DNA of 53,943 bases from Deltaproteobacteria bacterium (GCA_019309815.1 JAFDFO010000005.1:1-53943), one strand, 5' to 3'; counted from the first letter of the stretch, positions 35,390-45,532 are shown. The notes: generated by a model from the sequence alone, not told the origin. A program made the numbers and translations.

Positions 35390-37551
35390 ACGTGGACCAA
35401 GATAATCCCAAGGGTATTATGCGATTGCTAAGAAGGAACTGGGAGTATTTTGCCCTGGTCTTCTTGTTTCTTTGGATGGTAGCTTCTCTTGCACCTTTGC
35501 CCTTTGTTCAATGTTCAGACGGTTACCATGTCTGGTTACCAAGGCTCTCCTATGCAGTGAGAGAGATGTTAAGCGGGCAAATACCTTTTTGGAACGAATT
35601 CCAGTTCTGTGGAACATTACTGCTGGCGGACGGCAATACTAACATACTCAATCCCATGTCAGTATTTTACGTTTTCTTTAGTTTGGCATGGGCATATACG
35701 TATGGTGTGCTATTGCTGTTGGGTGTTTCAATAGCTGGTTCATGGCTTTATTTTCGGGAAAGAGATTTGTCGAAGACGGCTTCACTGGTTGGAACCCTCG
35801 GATATACTCTGAGTGGTCAGGTTGTTTTTTGGAGCCTTTATCATGGTATGAATCTGTGTTTGGCTCTTTTTCCTCTCACTCTGTTTGCTTTTAGAAGACT
35901 GGAGAAAATAAACGCACAGCGCGACCAACATGACAAGGACCGTGCTGTGAAAATTGGGTGGAGGTTGCTTGCTTTTTTCTTGATGTTCTTTTCTGCTTTA
36001 GGTGGATTCATTCAGTTCGCTTTTATTTCGGCCGCGTCCGTGTTCGTTGAGGGAATTGAGCAATGGTCTGTTGGTGGAGTGAAAAGAGCTCTGAAAAGCA
36101 GGGGGCTCACTGTATTGTTGGCAGTGGCTTCGGCATCGGTCGTCGTTATACCGATAATTGAAGCAAGTATTTTCAGCCATCGCAAACTGGTACCGTATTT
36201 TAAAGGCCTTGTGGCTGATAGATTTTCTTTATGGTCAATGATGTTCTGGGGCAGTTCCTTTGACGGGTGTGACTACCCAAATTACTTCTACTACATTGGC
36301 GTGGTTATCATTGCTCTGTCTGTTTTTGCAATAAGAAAGCATTTCAGGAAAGCAGTTTCCGATCCTTTTATTGTTTATTCATGTATTTTCCCGGCTGTTT
36401 TATTGGCTGTTTACCTGGGAGTTTTGCCAAAGACTTTTCAATTTGGGATCGATTCAGATCCATGGCGTGGGATGTTTGTTTTTGCTTTGGCGTTGTCAAT
36501 ACTTGGGGCAGCCGGGACCGATAAGTATGTCAGGAAGGTAATGAACGAGAAGAGATTAGTGTTACCTCCTTTTGAATTGATACTTGCCGGCCTCATTTCG
36601 CTTGGCATATATGGTGCTACGCCGTATCATCCCGATAAAATGAACATCGGGTTCTTGGGCATATTGATACTCTCAGGCGTTGTTTTGTCCATCGTACTGA
36701 AGAAGGAAGAACCCAGGGTTAAAGCTGTTGTGTCGTGTGTTTGGCTTGTTCTGTTACTGGTTGCCAACAGCTTTGTACCCGCTGGATTGTACCTTGCGCA
36801 TAACGTTATACGTAAACCGGTGGTGGACCCGTGGCAAATAGAAGGGTTGCCGGCTGCAATGCTTTCTGGTGAGGGAAGGTTTTTGACGATAGGGTATTAT
36901 ACTGGAGAGCTCGAAGACTGGGGTATATTCAACAGGATGCGAGCAATAGGTGGTTACGGATCTTTCTTCCCGAGGTCAGTCTTTACGAGAATGAGAGATG
37001 AGGGACTTCTCCCATCCAGCTTCCATGCGGCCACGCATTACCTAAACAATAATAATACTGACCCCAACATCCTTGCTAGGTACGGGGTCTTGTACCTCAT
37101 AGAAAGGAAATCGGCTAATGGCTCAAGGGTCGGTTGGGAACTTGCTAAAGCAGTTCCAGGCGGTGTGATATACATGAACCCAAGATACGTAGGGCGTGCT
37201 TACCTTGTGAATGAAGAGGGCAACATTCTTAAAGGCGCTAGGCTGGTGGAAAATACGAATTCATATGTGAGAATCGTTGTTGAAGCAAATGCAGGTGATA
37301 CACTTGTCCTGGCTGACTCGTGGTTTCCAGGCTGGAGATGTTTTGATAATGGCGAAAGGGTCGAGGGCTTCAATGCTGACGGATTCAGGGGCTATCGAAT
37401 ACAAGCTTCGGGACGTCACGAGATTGAATGGATCTACAGGTCATCATCATTTTTCGTGGGGCTTGTGATTTCTTCGGTCAGCTTCATCGCCTTTTTGGCA
37501 TTGGTTATCTGGGAAGTGCGGTCCAATAAGAAAAGGAGGATTGGTCGGTAG
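35386..37551 (+). CDS. YfhO-like multi-pass membrane glycosyltransferase
   Basis: The protein has 721 residues from ATG 35386; the frame extends to 35311, but those residues overlap the methyltransferase. About twelve transmembrane helices are followed by a C-terminal periplasmic beta domain with the family hallmark SWFPGWRCFDNGE and GRHEIEWIY. The first loop carries VQCSDGYHVWLPRLSYAVREMLSGQ, then NEFQFCGTLLLADGNTN, the acidic pocket and G-rich stretch of YfhO/GT-C proteins. Family members put sugars on lipoteichoic acid or other envelope glycans from lipid carriers. It is followed without a gap by a GT2 gene that could make its lipid-linked donor. Confidence 0.8.
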   Translation: MNVDQDNPKGIMRLLRRNWEYFALVFLFLWMVASLAPLPFVQCSDGYHVWLPRLSYAVREMLSGQIPFWNEFQFCGTLLLADGNTNILNPMSVFYVFFSLAWAYTYGVLLLLGVSIAGSWLYFRERDLSKTASLVGTLGYTLSGQVVFWSLYHGMNLCLALFPLTLFAFRRLEKINAQRDQHDKDRAVKIGWRLLAFFLMFFSALGGFIQFAFISAASVFVEGIEQWSVGGVKRALKSRGLTVLLAVASASVVVIPIIEASIFSHRKLVPYFKGLVADRFSLWSMMFWGSSFDGCDYPNYFYYIGVVIIALSVFAIRKHFRKAVSDPFIVYSCIFPAVLLAVYLGVLPKTFQFGIDSDPWRGMFVFALALSILGAAGTDKYVRKVMNEKRLVLPPFELILAGLISLGIYGATPYHPDKMNIGFLGILILSGVVLSIVLKKEEPRVKAVVSCVWLVLLLVANSFVPAGLYLAHNVIRKPVVDPWQIEGLPAAMLSGEGRFLTIGYYTGELEDWGIFNRMRAIGGYGSFFPRSVFTRMRDEGLLPSSFHAATHYLNNNNTDPNILARYGVLYLIERKSANGSRVGWELAKAVPGGVIYMNPRYVGRAYLVNEEGNILKGARLVENTNSYVRIVVEANAGDTLVLADSWFPGWRCFDNGERVEGFNADGFRGYRIQASGRHEIEWIYRSSSFFVGLVISSVSFIAFLALVIWEVRSNKKRRIGR

Positions 37552-38352
37552 GTGGGATTGGGCCGAAAGTCTCAGAAACACCCTGGCCAAGAAATTTGTA
37601 TGTTCAGAGACAGCAAAGTAATCGTGGTCATGCCGGCGTACAATGCGGCCAAGACACTGCGCAAGACCTATGAAGAGGTGATGGCTCAGGAGATAGTGGA
37701 CCTGATCGTTGTGGTTGACGACGGGAGCATGGATGAGACTGTCTCTATTGCCAAGACTTTACAGCACACGATTGTCTACACCCATGACAGGAACAGAGGC
37801 TATGGTGCCAACCAAAAATCATGTTACAAACTGGCCCTGGAACAGGGTGCCGACATTATCATCATGGTCCATCCGGACTATCAATATACCCCGAAGCTGA
37901 TCCCATCCATGGCGGGCATGATCGGAAATGGTCTTCATCCATGTGTGCTGGGTTCCAGAATTCTCGGGGGGTATGCCCTGAAGGGCGGAATGCCTATTTG
38001 GAAATATGTATCGAATCGATTTCTTACCTTTGTCGAAAACATGTTTCTGGGGGCCAAGCTCTCAGAATACCATACGGGATACAGGGCCTTTTCCAGGGAA
38101 CTGATACAGCGCTTACCACTTCAAGTGAATTCTGATGATTTTCTGTTTGACAATCAGATGCTCGCACAGATCCTGTGGTTCGGTTATACGGTTGCCGAGA
38201 TCAGCTGTCCAACCAAGTATACTGCGGAGTCTTCAACGATTAATTTATATCGGAGCATTAAGTATGGTTTTGGATGTTTGTTCACGGGCCTGATATTTCG
38301 TCTCGCTAAAATGAAGATCATGAATTCGAAGTTGTTCCCTGACGCTAGGTAG
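37552..38352 (+). CDS. Family 2 glycosyltransferase, polyprenyl-phosphate sugar synthase-like
   Basis: The protein has 266 residues. The fold starts VIVVMPAYNAAKTLRKTYEEV with VDDGSMDET, then the acidic MVHPDYQYTPK motif (DPM-like) and GSRILGG. The C-terminus has weak hydrophobic segments only. GTG 37552 follows the previous stop directly and has AAGGAGGA 12 bases upstream; ATG 37600 (16 residues later) is the alternative and gives a more usual family N-terminus. It probably makes a polyprenyl-phosphate sugar as donor for the GT-C enzymes on either side. A 218-base gap follows, in which I see nothing certain. Confidence 0.84.
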   Translation: MGLGRKSQKHPGQEICMFRDSKVIVVMPAYNAAKTLRKTYEEVMAQEIVDLIVVVDDGSMDETVSIAKTLQHTIVYTHDRNRGYGANQKSCYKLALEQGADIIIMVHPDYQYTPKLIPSMAGMIGNGLHPCVLGSRILGGYALKGGMPIWKYVSNRFLTFVENMFLGAKLSEYHTGYRAFSRELIQRLPLQVNSDDFLFDNQMLAQILWFGYTVAEISCPTKYTAESSTINLYRSIKYGFGCLFTGLIFRLAKMKIMNSKLFPDAR

Positions 38353-38570
38353 TTACCCACTCAAGTTTCGCACCCATTGTGTCAAGCTGTTATCCGACAG
38401 AAACTATGATGGAGACCCTCCCACATATCGCGTTTCGGAAAACAACACGACCTCTCAGTTTCACGCTATGCATTGAGGCTAAACGCCTGGCAGTTTTGAA
38501 CTTTGTGCGAAATAGAGGTGCGAAAGTTGGGCAACTTATTTCTGTGAAACAACACTAGGATATGGTTTTT

Positions 38571-41315
38571 ATGAGCATCGACCTGCCGGACAAGACAGAG
38601 AATAACACCGGATGGGCAAAGGCTGGCCGACCTGTGGCCGGACGTTTCTTGTTGATAGAAATTGTGGCGGGTGTATTGGGAATAGGTCTTCTCATATATA
38701 CCTTGCGCTCCTTGTTGGTTTTACACGAAACCGCATTCATCCACGACCACCTTTACTGGGGGTATCCGATTTTCCAATTCTTCGCCGAAAGCATTATCCA
38801 TGGTCATTTCCCCTTATGGAATCCATTCACTCATGGGGGTGAACCTTTTTATCCCATAGTGGTACACCTTCGACTGTTAGAGCCCATTACGTTGTTGACT
38901 ATCTACGTGGGGAAATATCTCGGGATCAATGACCTTGTGTCACTATATAACTGGGTGCACTTTGTTCAGAATATCGTGATGGTGTTCGGGGTCTACATTG
39001 TGTTCCGCACATTGGCTGCGAATATATTCATTCGAGTTTCTTTGATACCCATCTTATTATACTTTTCATTTATGTTCAGTCCGTTCAGGCAGGCTGCTGC
39101 AGTTTATCAGTTTTTGTATGTGCCATACATCATGTATTTTCTTTTGCGCATCACGTACCATAGGGATTATCGTTGGCATAACTGGCTTCTTCTTGCAGCC
39201 CTGATCGGGGTCAACTGGCAATCTTATTATTCCTCCGGGATATGGGTTTTGTTCTTGTTCTTTTCCTTAGGTCTTTTGCTATTTCACAGGGATCTCTTGA
39301 AGCAACTACTAAGGAGCGACAAGTTCATCTTCAAGTTTGCAGTGGCACTGGCAATTGTATGTGCCATGATGCTGCCTAATATCGTTGTTCTGCTGGAAAA
39401 AGATAAATACGTATTCCCCGCAAGGATGAAAGATCCTGGATATCAGGAAAAGACTCCCGTGCAGACGGGAGGGACCCAACAATGGGAAGGGACCGCTTTA
39501 TCTGAAGACCATGGTATTCTAATGCCCTACAGCTTAATAACGCATACGGGCACATTTTCATCCGTCTGGGACTTTGTTCAGACCATCTACCCAGAACCCA
39601 ATCCATTTATCTCAGGCCCCGAAGTTGAGAGTGAATCAGGGTCAGAAGCCTACATGTATATAGGCATGTTGCCCTGGATCATTGCTGTCTTAGGCTTTGT
39701 GATTGGGAGCCACAAACTAAAATCCCTGTGGTTGCTCATTGCCGCGGGATTTGGCCTCTTGATGCTGGGACCCGCCGGCGGTCTGCATAGAATACTTTAT
39801 TATGTTTATCCTCCTCTCTGGTTCACCAGGCATACGCATGGTTTTGTGCTCTTTTTTCTATTTACCGTTTTGTACTTCTACGTTTTAGGGTTTAATCACA
39901 TTTTTTACTCCTGGAACACTTCTCTCTTTCCAACAGATGCTGTCAGAAAGCGCGGTATCCTGAAACTTCTGATCAATGATAAACTTGGCACCCGGCATCT
40001 TCATAGCATCGTAGCATTTATTCTGTTTTCGGGATCCATTGTTTTGCTCGTGTATTGGATGACAAGGCTTCGCTATCCTGAAACGCACTATTTATTTCTT
40101 CTTATCATCTTGCTTGTTATTGTTGGTTTTATTTTTCGAAATGACCTGGGAAAAAGAGGAATATTCGCCAGCTTAGTTGTTGGTCAGATTTGTTTTGTTG
40201 CCGTGTTCTGCAAAGGTGGTAGTACAGAGTTTCTCACAAAAGGCGTTTTACTGCTTGGTGCTCCGGTTGGCCTATTCCTCCTGGTTAAAACACAAGACAC
40301 CTTGCGAAAGAAGAGGTATATCATCGCTCTGTTGTTGATTATGCTTGGGGGAAGCTTTGTGGGCGATTTGCGTGGCCATCTGGCACTGATCTCCTATTTA
40401 TATCGTGGCCAGCAACATCCAAAGGACGCTTTTAACATCAAGACAGATGTGCACGAGCCCGGGTTTAATCAATACAGAAGTGCTGCCCCGTTCTCTCTTC
40501 TTAGCGCAACCCGCGAATCTGTGAGGTACCTTTCGCTAATTTATCGTCAGCCTTATGTGTTCTCCCCGGTTTTGGCAATTGAAGGGAATCCTGAGAGTAA
40601 ACATCCAGAAACTTTAAATGACTTTAGAACAGCTCTCAACTTCAGAAGATGGACCAGTTTCTTGCTACTCAGAAACTACTTTGCACTTATCAACTCCGGC
40701 ATTCCGCCGTTAGCCATGAAAGAAATGTTCTGTGTCGGGAAGCCTGTGTTTCAATTCAAACAAGGCATAATCGCCATGAGAGACAATGAGGTTGCAGCAT
40801 ATCTTAACAAATTAGGTCCCGAGGATGCCATTCAATTGCTGAGCAAATGGGTTCTGATCAACAGAGAAGACGTGGATGCTTCCCTCGCCGGTTTTGAGAT
40901 GTCTCAGATCCAAAGTGAAACAGTGGTCGATAATGTTTCTCCTGCAAAGGGAGACCTGGATGTGAATGGTCAATTTTCGTATTCGGTAAAGAAATATGAA
41001 CCCAACTCATTCAGTATTGACGTGGCTACGGACACACACGGGATCTTGTACTGGTCCGATGGATTCGATGAAGGGTGGCGTGCTTGCGTTGATGGGAAAG
41101 AGGTCCCCATTTATCGTGCCAATGTGAACTTCAAGGCTATTGTGCTCCGGAAAGGGGTCAGTCATATTGACTTCGTTTTTAAGCACGCTCCGTTCAAAAT
41201 GGCATTGCTTGTTTTCTACGGGGTCCTTATACTTGCTATTATATTAGCCATAACAACATGGTTTTATGAAAAAGAAACAAATCTCATTACGAGGAAGGGC
41301 AGGAATGGCTTATAA
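38571..41315 (+). CDS. YfhO-like multi-pass membrane glycosyltransferase, intact paralogue
   Basis: The protein has 914 residues. ATG 38571 is chosen because the broken copy at 28612 conserves this ATG and the bases before it (ACTAGGAT...GGTT), while the ATG at 38562 is GCG there. About twelve helices begin at residue 30. HDHLYWGYPIFQFFAESIIHG and NPFTHGGEPFYP form the first acidic loop, and TRHTHGFVLFFLF and LMLGPAGGLHR are inside. The C-terminal beta domain holds SDGFDEGWRACVDGKEVPIY and KGVSHIDFVFKH, followed by a last helix. It presumably transfers sugar from a lipid carrier. It is related to 25953-28612 at roughly 85-90% of bases where I compared them. Confidence 0.82.
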   Translation: MSIDLPDKTENNTGWAKAGRPVAGRFLLIEIVAGVLGIGLLIYTLRSLLVLHETAFIHDHLYWGYPIFQFFAESIIHGHFPLWNPFTHGGEPFYPIVVHLRLLEPITLLTIYVGKYLGINDLVSLYNWVHFVQNIVMVFGVYIVFRTLAANIFIRVSLIPILLYFSFMFSPFRQAAAVYQFLYVPYIMYFLLRITYHRDYRWHNWLLLAALIGVNWQSYYSSGIWVLFLFFSLGLLLFHRDLLKQLLRSDKFIFKFAVALAIVCAMMLPNIVVLLEKDKYVFPARMKDPGYQEKTPVQTGGTQQWEGTALSEDHGILMPYSLITHTGTFSSVWDFVQTIYPEPNPFISGPEVESESGSEAYMYIGMLPWIIAVLGFVIGSHKLKSLWLLIAAGFGLLMLGPAGGLHRILYYVYPPLWFTRHTHGFVLFFLFTVLYFYVLGFNHIFYSWNTSLFPTDAVRKRGILKLLINDKLGTRHLHSIVAFILFSGSIVLLVYWMTRLRYPETHYLFLLIILLVIVGFIFRNDLGKRGIFASLVVGQICFVAVFCKGGSTEFLTKGVLLLGAPVGLFLLVKTQDTLRKKRYIIALLLIMLGGSFVGDLRGHLALISYLYRGQQHPKDAFNIKTDVHEPGFNQYRSAAPFSLLSATRESVRYLSLIYRQPYVFSPVLAIEGNPESKHPETLNDFRTALNFRRWTSFLLLRNYFALINSGIPPLAMKEMFCVGKPVFQFKQGIIAMRDNEVAAYLNKLGPEDAIQLLSKWVLINREDVDASLAGFEMSQIQSETVVDNVSPAKGDLDVNGQFSYSVKKYEPNSFSIDVATDTHGILYWSDGFDEGWRACVDGKEVPIYRANVNFKAIVLRKGVSHIDFVFKHAPFKMALLVFYGVLILAIILAITTWFYEKETNLITRKGRNGL

Positions 41316-41388
41316 GGTATTTCAAGAGAAATCTAATTGCTCGTTTGTTACAGGCGGCGAACTTGCTGTGTAACAGTGAGCGGTGACT

Positions 41389-41404
41389 CCGGGCGAGAGC
41401 CCGG
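41389..41404. other. Small perfect hairpin CCGGGC-GAGA-GCCCGG
   Basis: A 6-base GC-only stem with a GAGA tetraloop lies 65 bases before the next gene, without a T run. It may be a short stem in the leader of the gene at 41469 or an RNA-stability element. Confidence 0.35.
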
Positions 41405-41468
41405 TGCCTCTCACATACACGCTTTGTGAATACGCAGCTATTTACATAGAAGGGCGTCCTCGATCAGG

Positions 41469-43499
41469 ATGCAAGATCAATCCAACGCACACCGTGTCGT
41501 TATTGCACTAGGCCTTGTCGGGTCGTTACTGGCGTTTTGGCCCGTTCTGACAACGCCATTTCGTAGTGATGAATGGTACATAGCCAACTTTGCTCTACAT
41601 TCTCGACTCTCTGTTGAAACAATAGCTCAGGCCTCTTCTTGGGAGCTCTTTGGTGATCCCAGATTTCAGCCATTTTCCCACCTGCTGCTCTTCCTGATCC
41701 ACAAGGTGTTTGGGGATGCATTTGTTCTGTTTCACCTCTTGAGTTGGATTTCCCACATAGTGGTTGGGCTTCTTATCTACGCCATCGTCCGAGAGCTGCA
41801 TGATGATAAGATGACAGCCTCACTCTGCGCCGTTTTGTTCATCACTGGCTTCAGCCACTTTGATGCGGTAAGTTGGACATATCATCTCTATATTATACAT
41901 CAAGCGATCTGCCTCCTTGTGGGATTCTGGATTGTCCTAAGAGACCCTCTGAAGCTGCGATGGTGGCAGGCACTGGCCGGTGGTATGGTGGTTGGGCTTG
42001 CCTGCTATTTTTACGAGGCAGCAATGGTTATTCCCGCCATGATTATGATCGTCGCGTTCCGCTCGCACTATATGCTGCAAAAGTCAGACTCTGGATCGAA
42101 ATCACGCAATTTGTTTATCTTCGCTCTCTGTGCAGTTGTTCTTTACGGTGGTTTCTTGGGCCTCTACTTGTCTCAAATGGGAGCTGAGGTATCGGGTCGC
42201 GTTGACCCTGGCCTATTCTCGGTAGCGGCCTTAAATACGTTGAAAGGGCTGTGGTGGCAGGGTGTGGTGGGTAACCTGGGGTTTGCTCCTCGACACACCA
42301 TTGGAGATTTGTTTTATCTCCAGGGCAGCGACTTAGGCATTGGGCCGATGTTTGCAATCATACTATTCTTCACCGCTCTCACAATTGGCTTGCGTTCACA
42401 GGGGTTGCAAATCCTCAGGCAAATGAAAAGTCACTGCTATCTGATTCTGATCTTGTTGGCGTGCGCTGTTAGCTATTATGGCATCATCGCCATGGGGCGG
42501 TTTAATCTCTATGTGGTCACGCAATCAAGATACTTTTACCTTCCGGATGTATTTTTGGTGTTGGCCTTTTCTTGGCCCATGGCTGCAGCTTGCTCGGTTC
42601 AGTCTGAAACGCCCGGTCAGAACAGCAAAGGCGGATGGCGTCGTTTTAGCACAGCGTTGATGCGTCCTCAGACCTGGGCAGTGTGTGCCGTCTGTATTGT
42701 GATTGCGCTTAATGGGTATCATGTGTTCAGAATGTGCGGGGAGATTGCGCGGATTGTGAGCCCGGTTAAGGCGTCAATTGATAACGTAAAACGCTTTAAT
42801 GAAATGTCTAGTGTGGAGAAACAATTGTACGTGGATTTTGTGCCACGCAATCTGGATGACAAATTGTTTGGCGGAACGCACATAGCACTTGAGACGTGTT
42901 TTGGCAACGCTGGAATCCTGACCCGTCATATTGGAAAGGCGGAGTACTTGTACAACGAGTCAGATGGTATCGTCCCTAATGCGGCATTTGGATCGCAAAA
43001 GGCCAACGCCAGGGATTTCACTCTTGAGTTCGACTACATGATGTGGGGTGACATAATTACTGTTGTCAATTCTCCTCAAAACACGTTTCGGATTCGTCGG
43101 TTGTCTCCGGCAGAGAACGAGCTTCTTCTTCGCTTGACCTACGTTGGTGAGGGTAGTCCGCAGGAGATCTACGTGGCGGCAAAACACCCCCGGCGCTATG
43201 TTTCTCATGTGGTGGTTCAGAAGCAGGGCGACCATGTATATGTGGTTGAAGAAGGCCGGTTGATTGCTGTCAAACCGGTCGGCCAGGGGGAAGTATTGTG
43301 GGATGATGACATGCTATTCTTGGGGGCGCGGGTGGTGTTTCCCCCTCAGTACTGCTACCTGGAAAATTTTTTCGCGTGTGTAGGAAAAGCAAAGTATGAC
43401 ATAGAAGGGATGGACGTGGGAGACGTCATTCCTGGTAGTGCTTTGCGGGCGCCCATACCTGCTCTCAATTCGGATCCTCTCTACTGGAGATTCGACTAA
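41469..43499 (+). CDS. GT-C type multi-pass membrane protein
   Basis: The protein has 676 residues. After the first helix comes TTPFRSDEWYIANFALH, the acidic loop found in GT39/PMT-related enzymes and eukaryotic-like TMTC proteins. About eleven helices follow, ending near residue 430. The last 240 residues are soluble and probably periplasmic (FVPRNLDDKLFGGTH, NAFRIRRLSP-type segments) with no domain I recognise. It lies 153 bases after the YfhO-like gene and converges with the gene at 43545. Function is inferred from topology and the acidic loop only. Confidence 0.7.
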   Translation: MQDQSNAHRVVIALGLVGSLLAFWPVLTTPFRSDEWYIANFALHSRLSVETIAQASSWELFGDPRFQPFSHLLLFLIHKVFGDAFVLFHLLSWISHIVVGLLIYAIVRELHDDKMTASLCAVLFITGFSHFDAVSWTYHLYIIHQAICLLVGFWIVLRDPLKLRWWQALAGGMVVGLACYFYEAAMVIPAMIMIVAFRSHYMLQKSDSGSKSRNLFIFALCAVVLYGGFLGLYLSQMGAEVSGRVDPGLFSVAALNTLKGLWWQGVVGNLGFAPRHTIGDLFYLQGSDLGIGPMFAIILFFTALTIGLRSQGLQILRQMKSHCYLILILLACAVSYYGIIAMGRFNLYVVTQSRYFYLPDVFLVLAFSWPMAAACSVQSETPGQNSKGGWRRFSTALMRPQTWAVCAVCIVIALNGYHVFRMCGEIARIVSPVKASIDNVKRFNEMSSVEKQLYVDFVPRNLDDKLFGGTHIALETCFGNAGILTRHIGKAEYLYNESDGIVPNAAFGSQKANARDFTLEFDYMMWGDIITVVNSPQNTFRIRRLSPAENELLLRLTYVGEGSPQEIYVAAKHPRRYVSHVVVQKQGDHVYVVEEGRLIAVKPVGQGEVLWDDDMLFLGARVVFPPQYCYLENFFACVGKAKYDIEGMDVGDVIPGSALRAPIPALNSDPLYWRFD

Positions 43500-43544
43500 C
43501 AGCACTTGCTGGGCAAGCCCCTCTCTCCTCTTTTGTGTTGTTTC

Positions 43545-45494
43545 CTACTTTGCTTTTTCGGGTTTTGGTTGGGCTTGTTCAATTTGGGCAATCATTTCCT
43601 TGATCCTAGCGGCTTCCTGAGGGTCTTTTGTCAGACGCAAGGCATGTTCGAAACATCGTTTTGCCTCATCAGGCTTGTCGAGCAGACTTAAATAGAGGAT
43701 GCCCAGATTGTGGTATGCTTCCAAGAAGCCTGGTTCCAGCTCTATGACCTTTTCGTACTGACGTACCGCGCGGCCTACTTGCCCTGAGAGTGTATAGGCT
43801 CGGGCCAGGTTGAAAGAAGCTTCCTTGTGGTCCGGCTCCAACCGAACCACTATTTCAAACTCACTGATCGCCTTGAGGTACTCTCCTTTCTCGGCCAGCA
43901 TCAGGCCGAAGTTGTTTCGTGCACTTAGGTGGGATGGATTGATCGACAAGGCCTTCTGGAAGTCCTTGATGGCAAGATCGTTTTGCCCGAGGCGCACATA
44001 TGCCTCTCCTCGACCATAATAGGCGGACGCCTGATTAGGGTCCAGTTCGATAACCCTCTCAAACGCGGCAATGGCACGTTGGTAGCCCTTCTTGTGAAAA
44101 TATGCCACACCGACGTTTTGATGAGCTACAACATGTTCCGGTTTCAGAGCAATGGCTTGAGAAAGCTCAGCGAGAGCCTTGTCGTATTCTTCGATCTTTA
44201 TGTATGACGTTGCCAGGTTAGTCCGTGGACGGGCCTTGTGAGGAGATTTTCCTACGGTATCTTGCCAGAGTGTCAGGTCGTTTTGCCAGGTGCTGTTTCT
44301 CCGATATGCACTTACCGAGAAAATGAGGATCATGATGATCAATACCGTGGTGACTATTCTCACCCGTTTTTCCGAGATTACGAGTAATCCTACCAACACA
44401 AATACAAATCCTACTATAGGAAGATAGAGACGGTGTTCGAAGATAAAGTCAGGGAGCGGAACAATGGAAGAAGTTGGCAATAGGGTGACAAAGAACCAGA
44501 TGATCCCGAAAGCGATCAAGGGGGAAACCCTACGGACAAGAATTCCGAGGGCTACCACCGATATTATCAACAGAATGCTTGCCATCACCTCAGGTTCAAG
44601 CAATGACTCGGACAGGGGGAAGTCATAGTCAAGATTCTGTTCTACGGGGCACACCAACAGTCTTAGGTAGGTCACAATGACCTTTGTCTGAGTGAGAACA
44701 TAGGCGCCTGCGGGAGGGGGTTCATACAAGAGATTCTTGGTTACAAGGGGACTCATGTAGGCTAAGGCCGGGACAACGATCAGCAGGCAAAGGAAGGGGA
44801 GAGATCTCAGCATCACCCTGCTAAGTCTTTTTGAGAAGTTCTCGAAAAATACTATTTCGTACACGATAATCATAGCCGGCAGAGTGACCGCAGTTTCTTT
44901 GGTCATTGCGCATGCATAGGCTAAAAGACAGGAAATTACGTAGGAAGATGAAGGATCCAGCGAGAAGGACTGTCGCTCTCCATCACTGTCCAGTCGGAAT
45001 TTTACATACCAAGTGAGAGAGAGCAGATAGAAAAAAGCAGCCAGCGATTCCACTCTCTGCCAAACGTACGTTACAGCCTCGGTCTGAACCGGATGACTTA
45101 TGAAAATGAGCGCTGCCAGAAGGGCCAAGGCAGATTTGTGCTCAACAGGCTGATTCTTCAGGCGTGGGGTCCTGAGAGTTAGAAGAACGAGGCTGTAGCA
45201 GCAAATTGCAGACCCAATATGAATCATCAGATTAACGAGGTGATACCCTATGGTATTCCAGTGTCCGAAGAAGTAGTTGATGGCAAAGGTAAAAAATCCT
45301 ATCCATCGCGAAGGCGCAAAAACAACGATGCGGGCAAAGTTCAGAGGTTCTTTTAGGATGGGATTGTTCTGGATATAGATAAGGTCGTCAAAGACGAAAG
45401 GGACCCTCAGTGTGTTAGAATAGATGGCAGCACCCCAAATAGTTATACACACGATGGGAAGCCACTCAGTTTTTGATTCATACGTCTTCATCAT
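43545..45494 (-). CDS. TMTC-like membrane protein with C-terminal TPR array
   Basis: The protein has 649 residues. The N-terminal 400 residues carry about ten helices, with YSNTLRVPFVFDDLIYIQNNP (adjacent Asp pair) and FTFAINYFFGHWNTIGYHLVNLMIH, the same layout as eukaryotic TMTC O-mannosyltransferases and their bacterial relatives. Residues 410-630 are about six TPR repeats (for example EEYDKALAELSQAIALKPEH, KGYQRAIAAFERVIELDPNQ, GEYLKAISEFEIVVRLEPDH), probably periplasmic. The tail is Pro/Lys-rich. The start ATG 45494 has GGGAGG upstream. It may glycosylate exported proteins or act in glycan export. It is a single gene flanked by convergent and co-directional neighbours. Confidence 0.8.
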   Translation of the reverse strand: MMKTYESKTEWLPIVCITIWGAAIYSNTLRVPFVFDDLIYIQNNPILKEPLNFARIVVFAPSRWIGFFTFAINYFFGHWNTIGYHLVNLMIHIGSAICCYSLVLLTLRTPRLKNQPVEHKSALALLAALIFISHPVQTEAVTYVWQRVESLAAFFYLLSLTWYVKFRLDSDGERQSFSLDPSSSYVISCLLAYACAMTKETAVTLPAMIIVYEIVFFENFSKRLSRVMLRSLPFLCLLIVVPALAYMSPLVTKNLLYEPPPAGAYVLTQTKVIVTYLRLLVCPVEQNLDYDFPLSESLLEPEVMASILLIISVVALGILVRRVSPLIAFGIIWFFVTLLPTSSIVPLPDFIFEHRLYLPIVGFVFVLVGLLVISEKRVRIVTTVLIIMILIFSVSAYRRNSTWQNDLTLWQDTVGKSPHKARPRTNLATSYIKIEEYDKALAELSQAIALKPEHVVAHQNVGVAYFHKKGYQRAIAAFERVIELDPNQASAYYGRGEAYVRLGQNDLAIKDFQKALSINPSHLSARNNFGLMLAEKGEYLKAISEFEIVVRLEPDHKEASFNLARAYTLSGQVGRAVRQYEKVIELEPGFLEAYHNLGILYLSLLDKPDEAKRCFEHALRLTKDPQEAARIKEMIAQIEQAQPKPEKAK

Positions 45495-45532
45495 ATCAAG
45501 GGAGGTAAATCAATGTTGACTCGTCAGGACAG

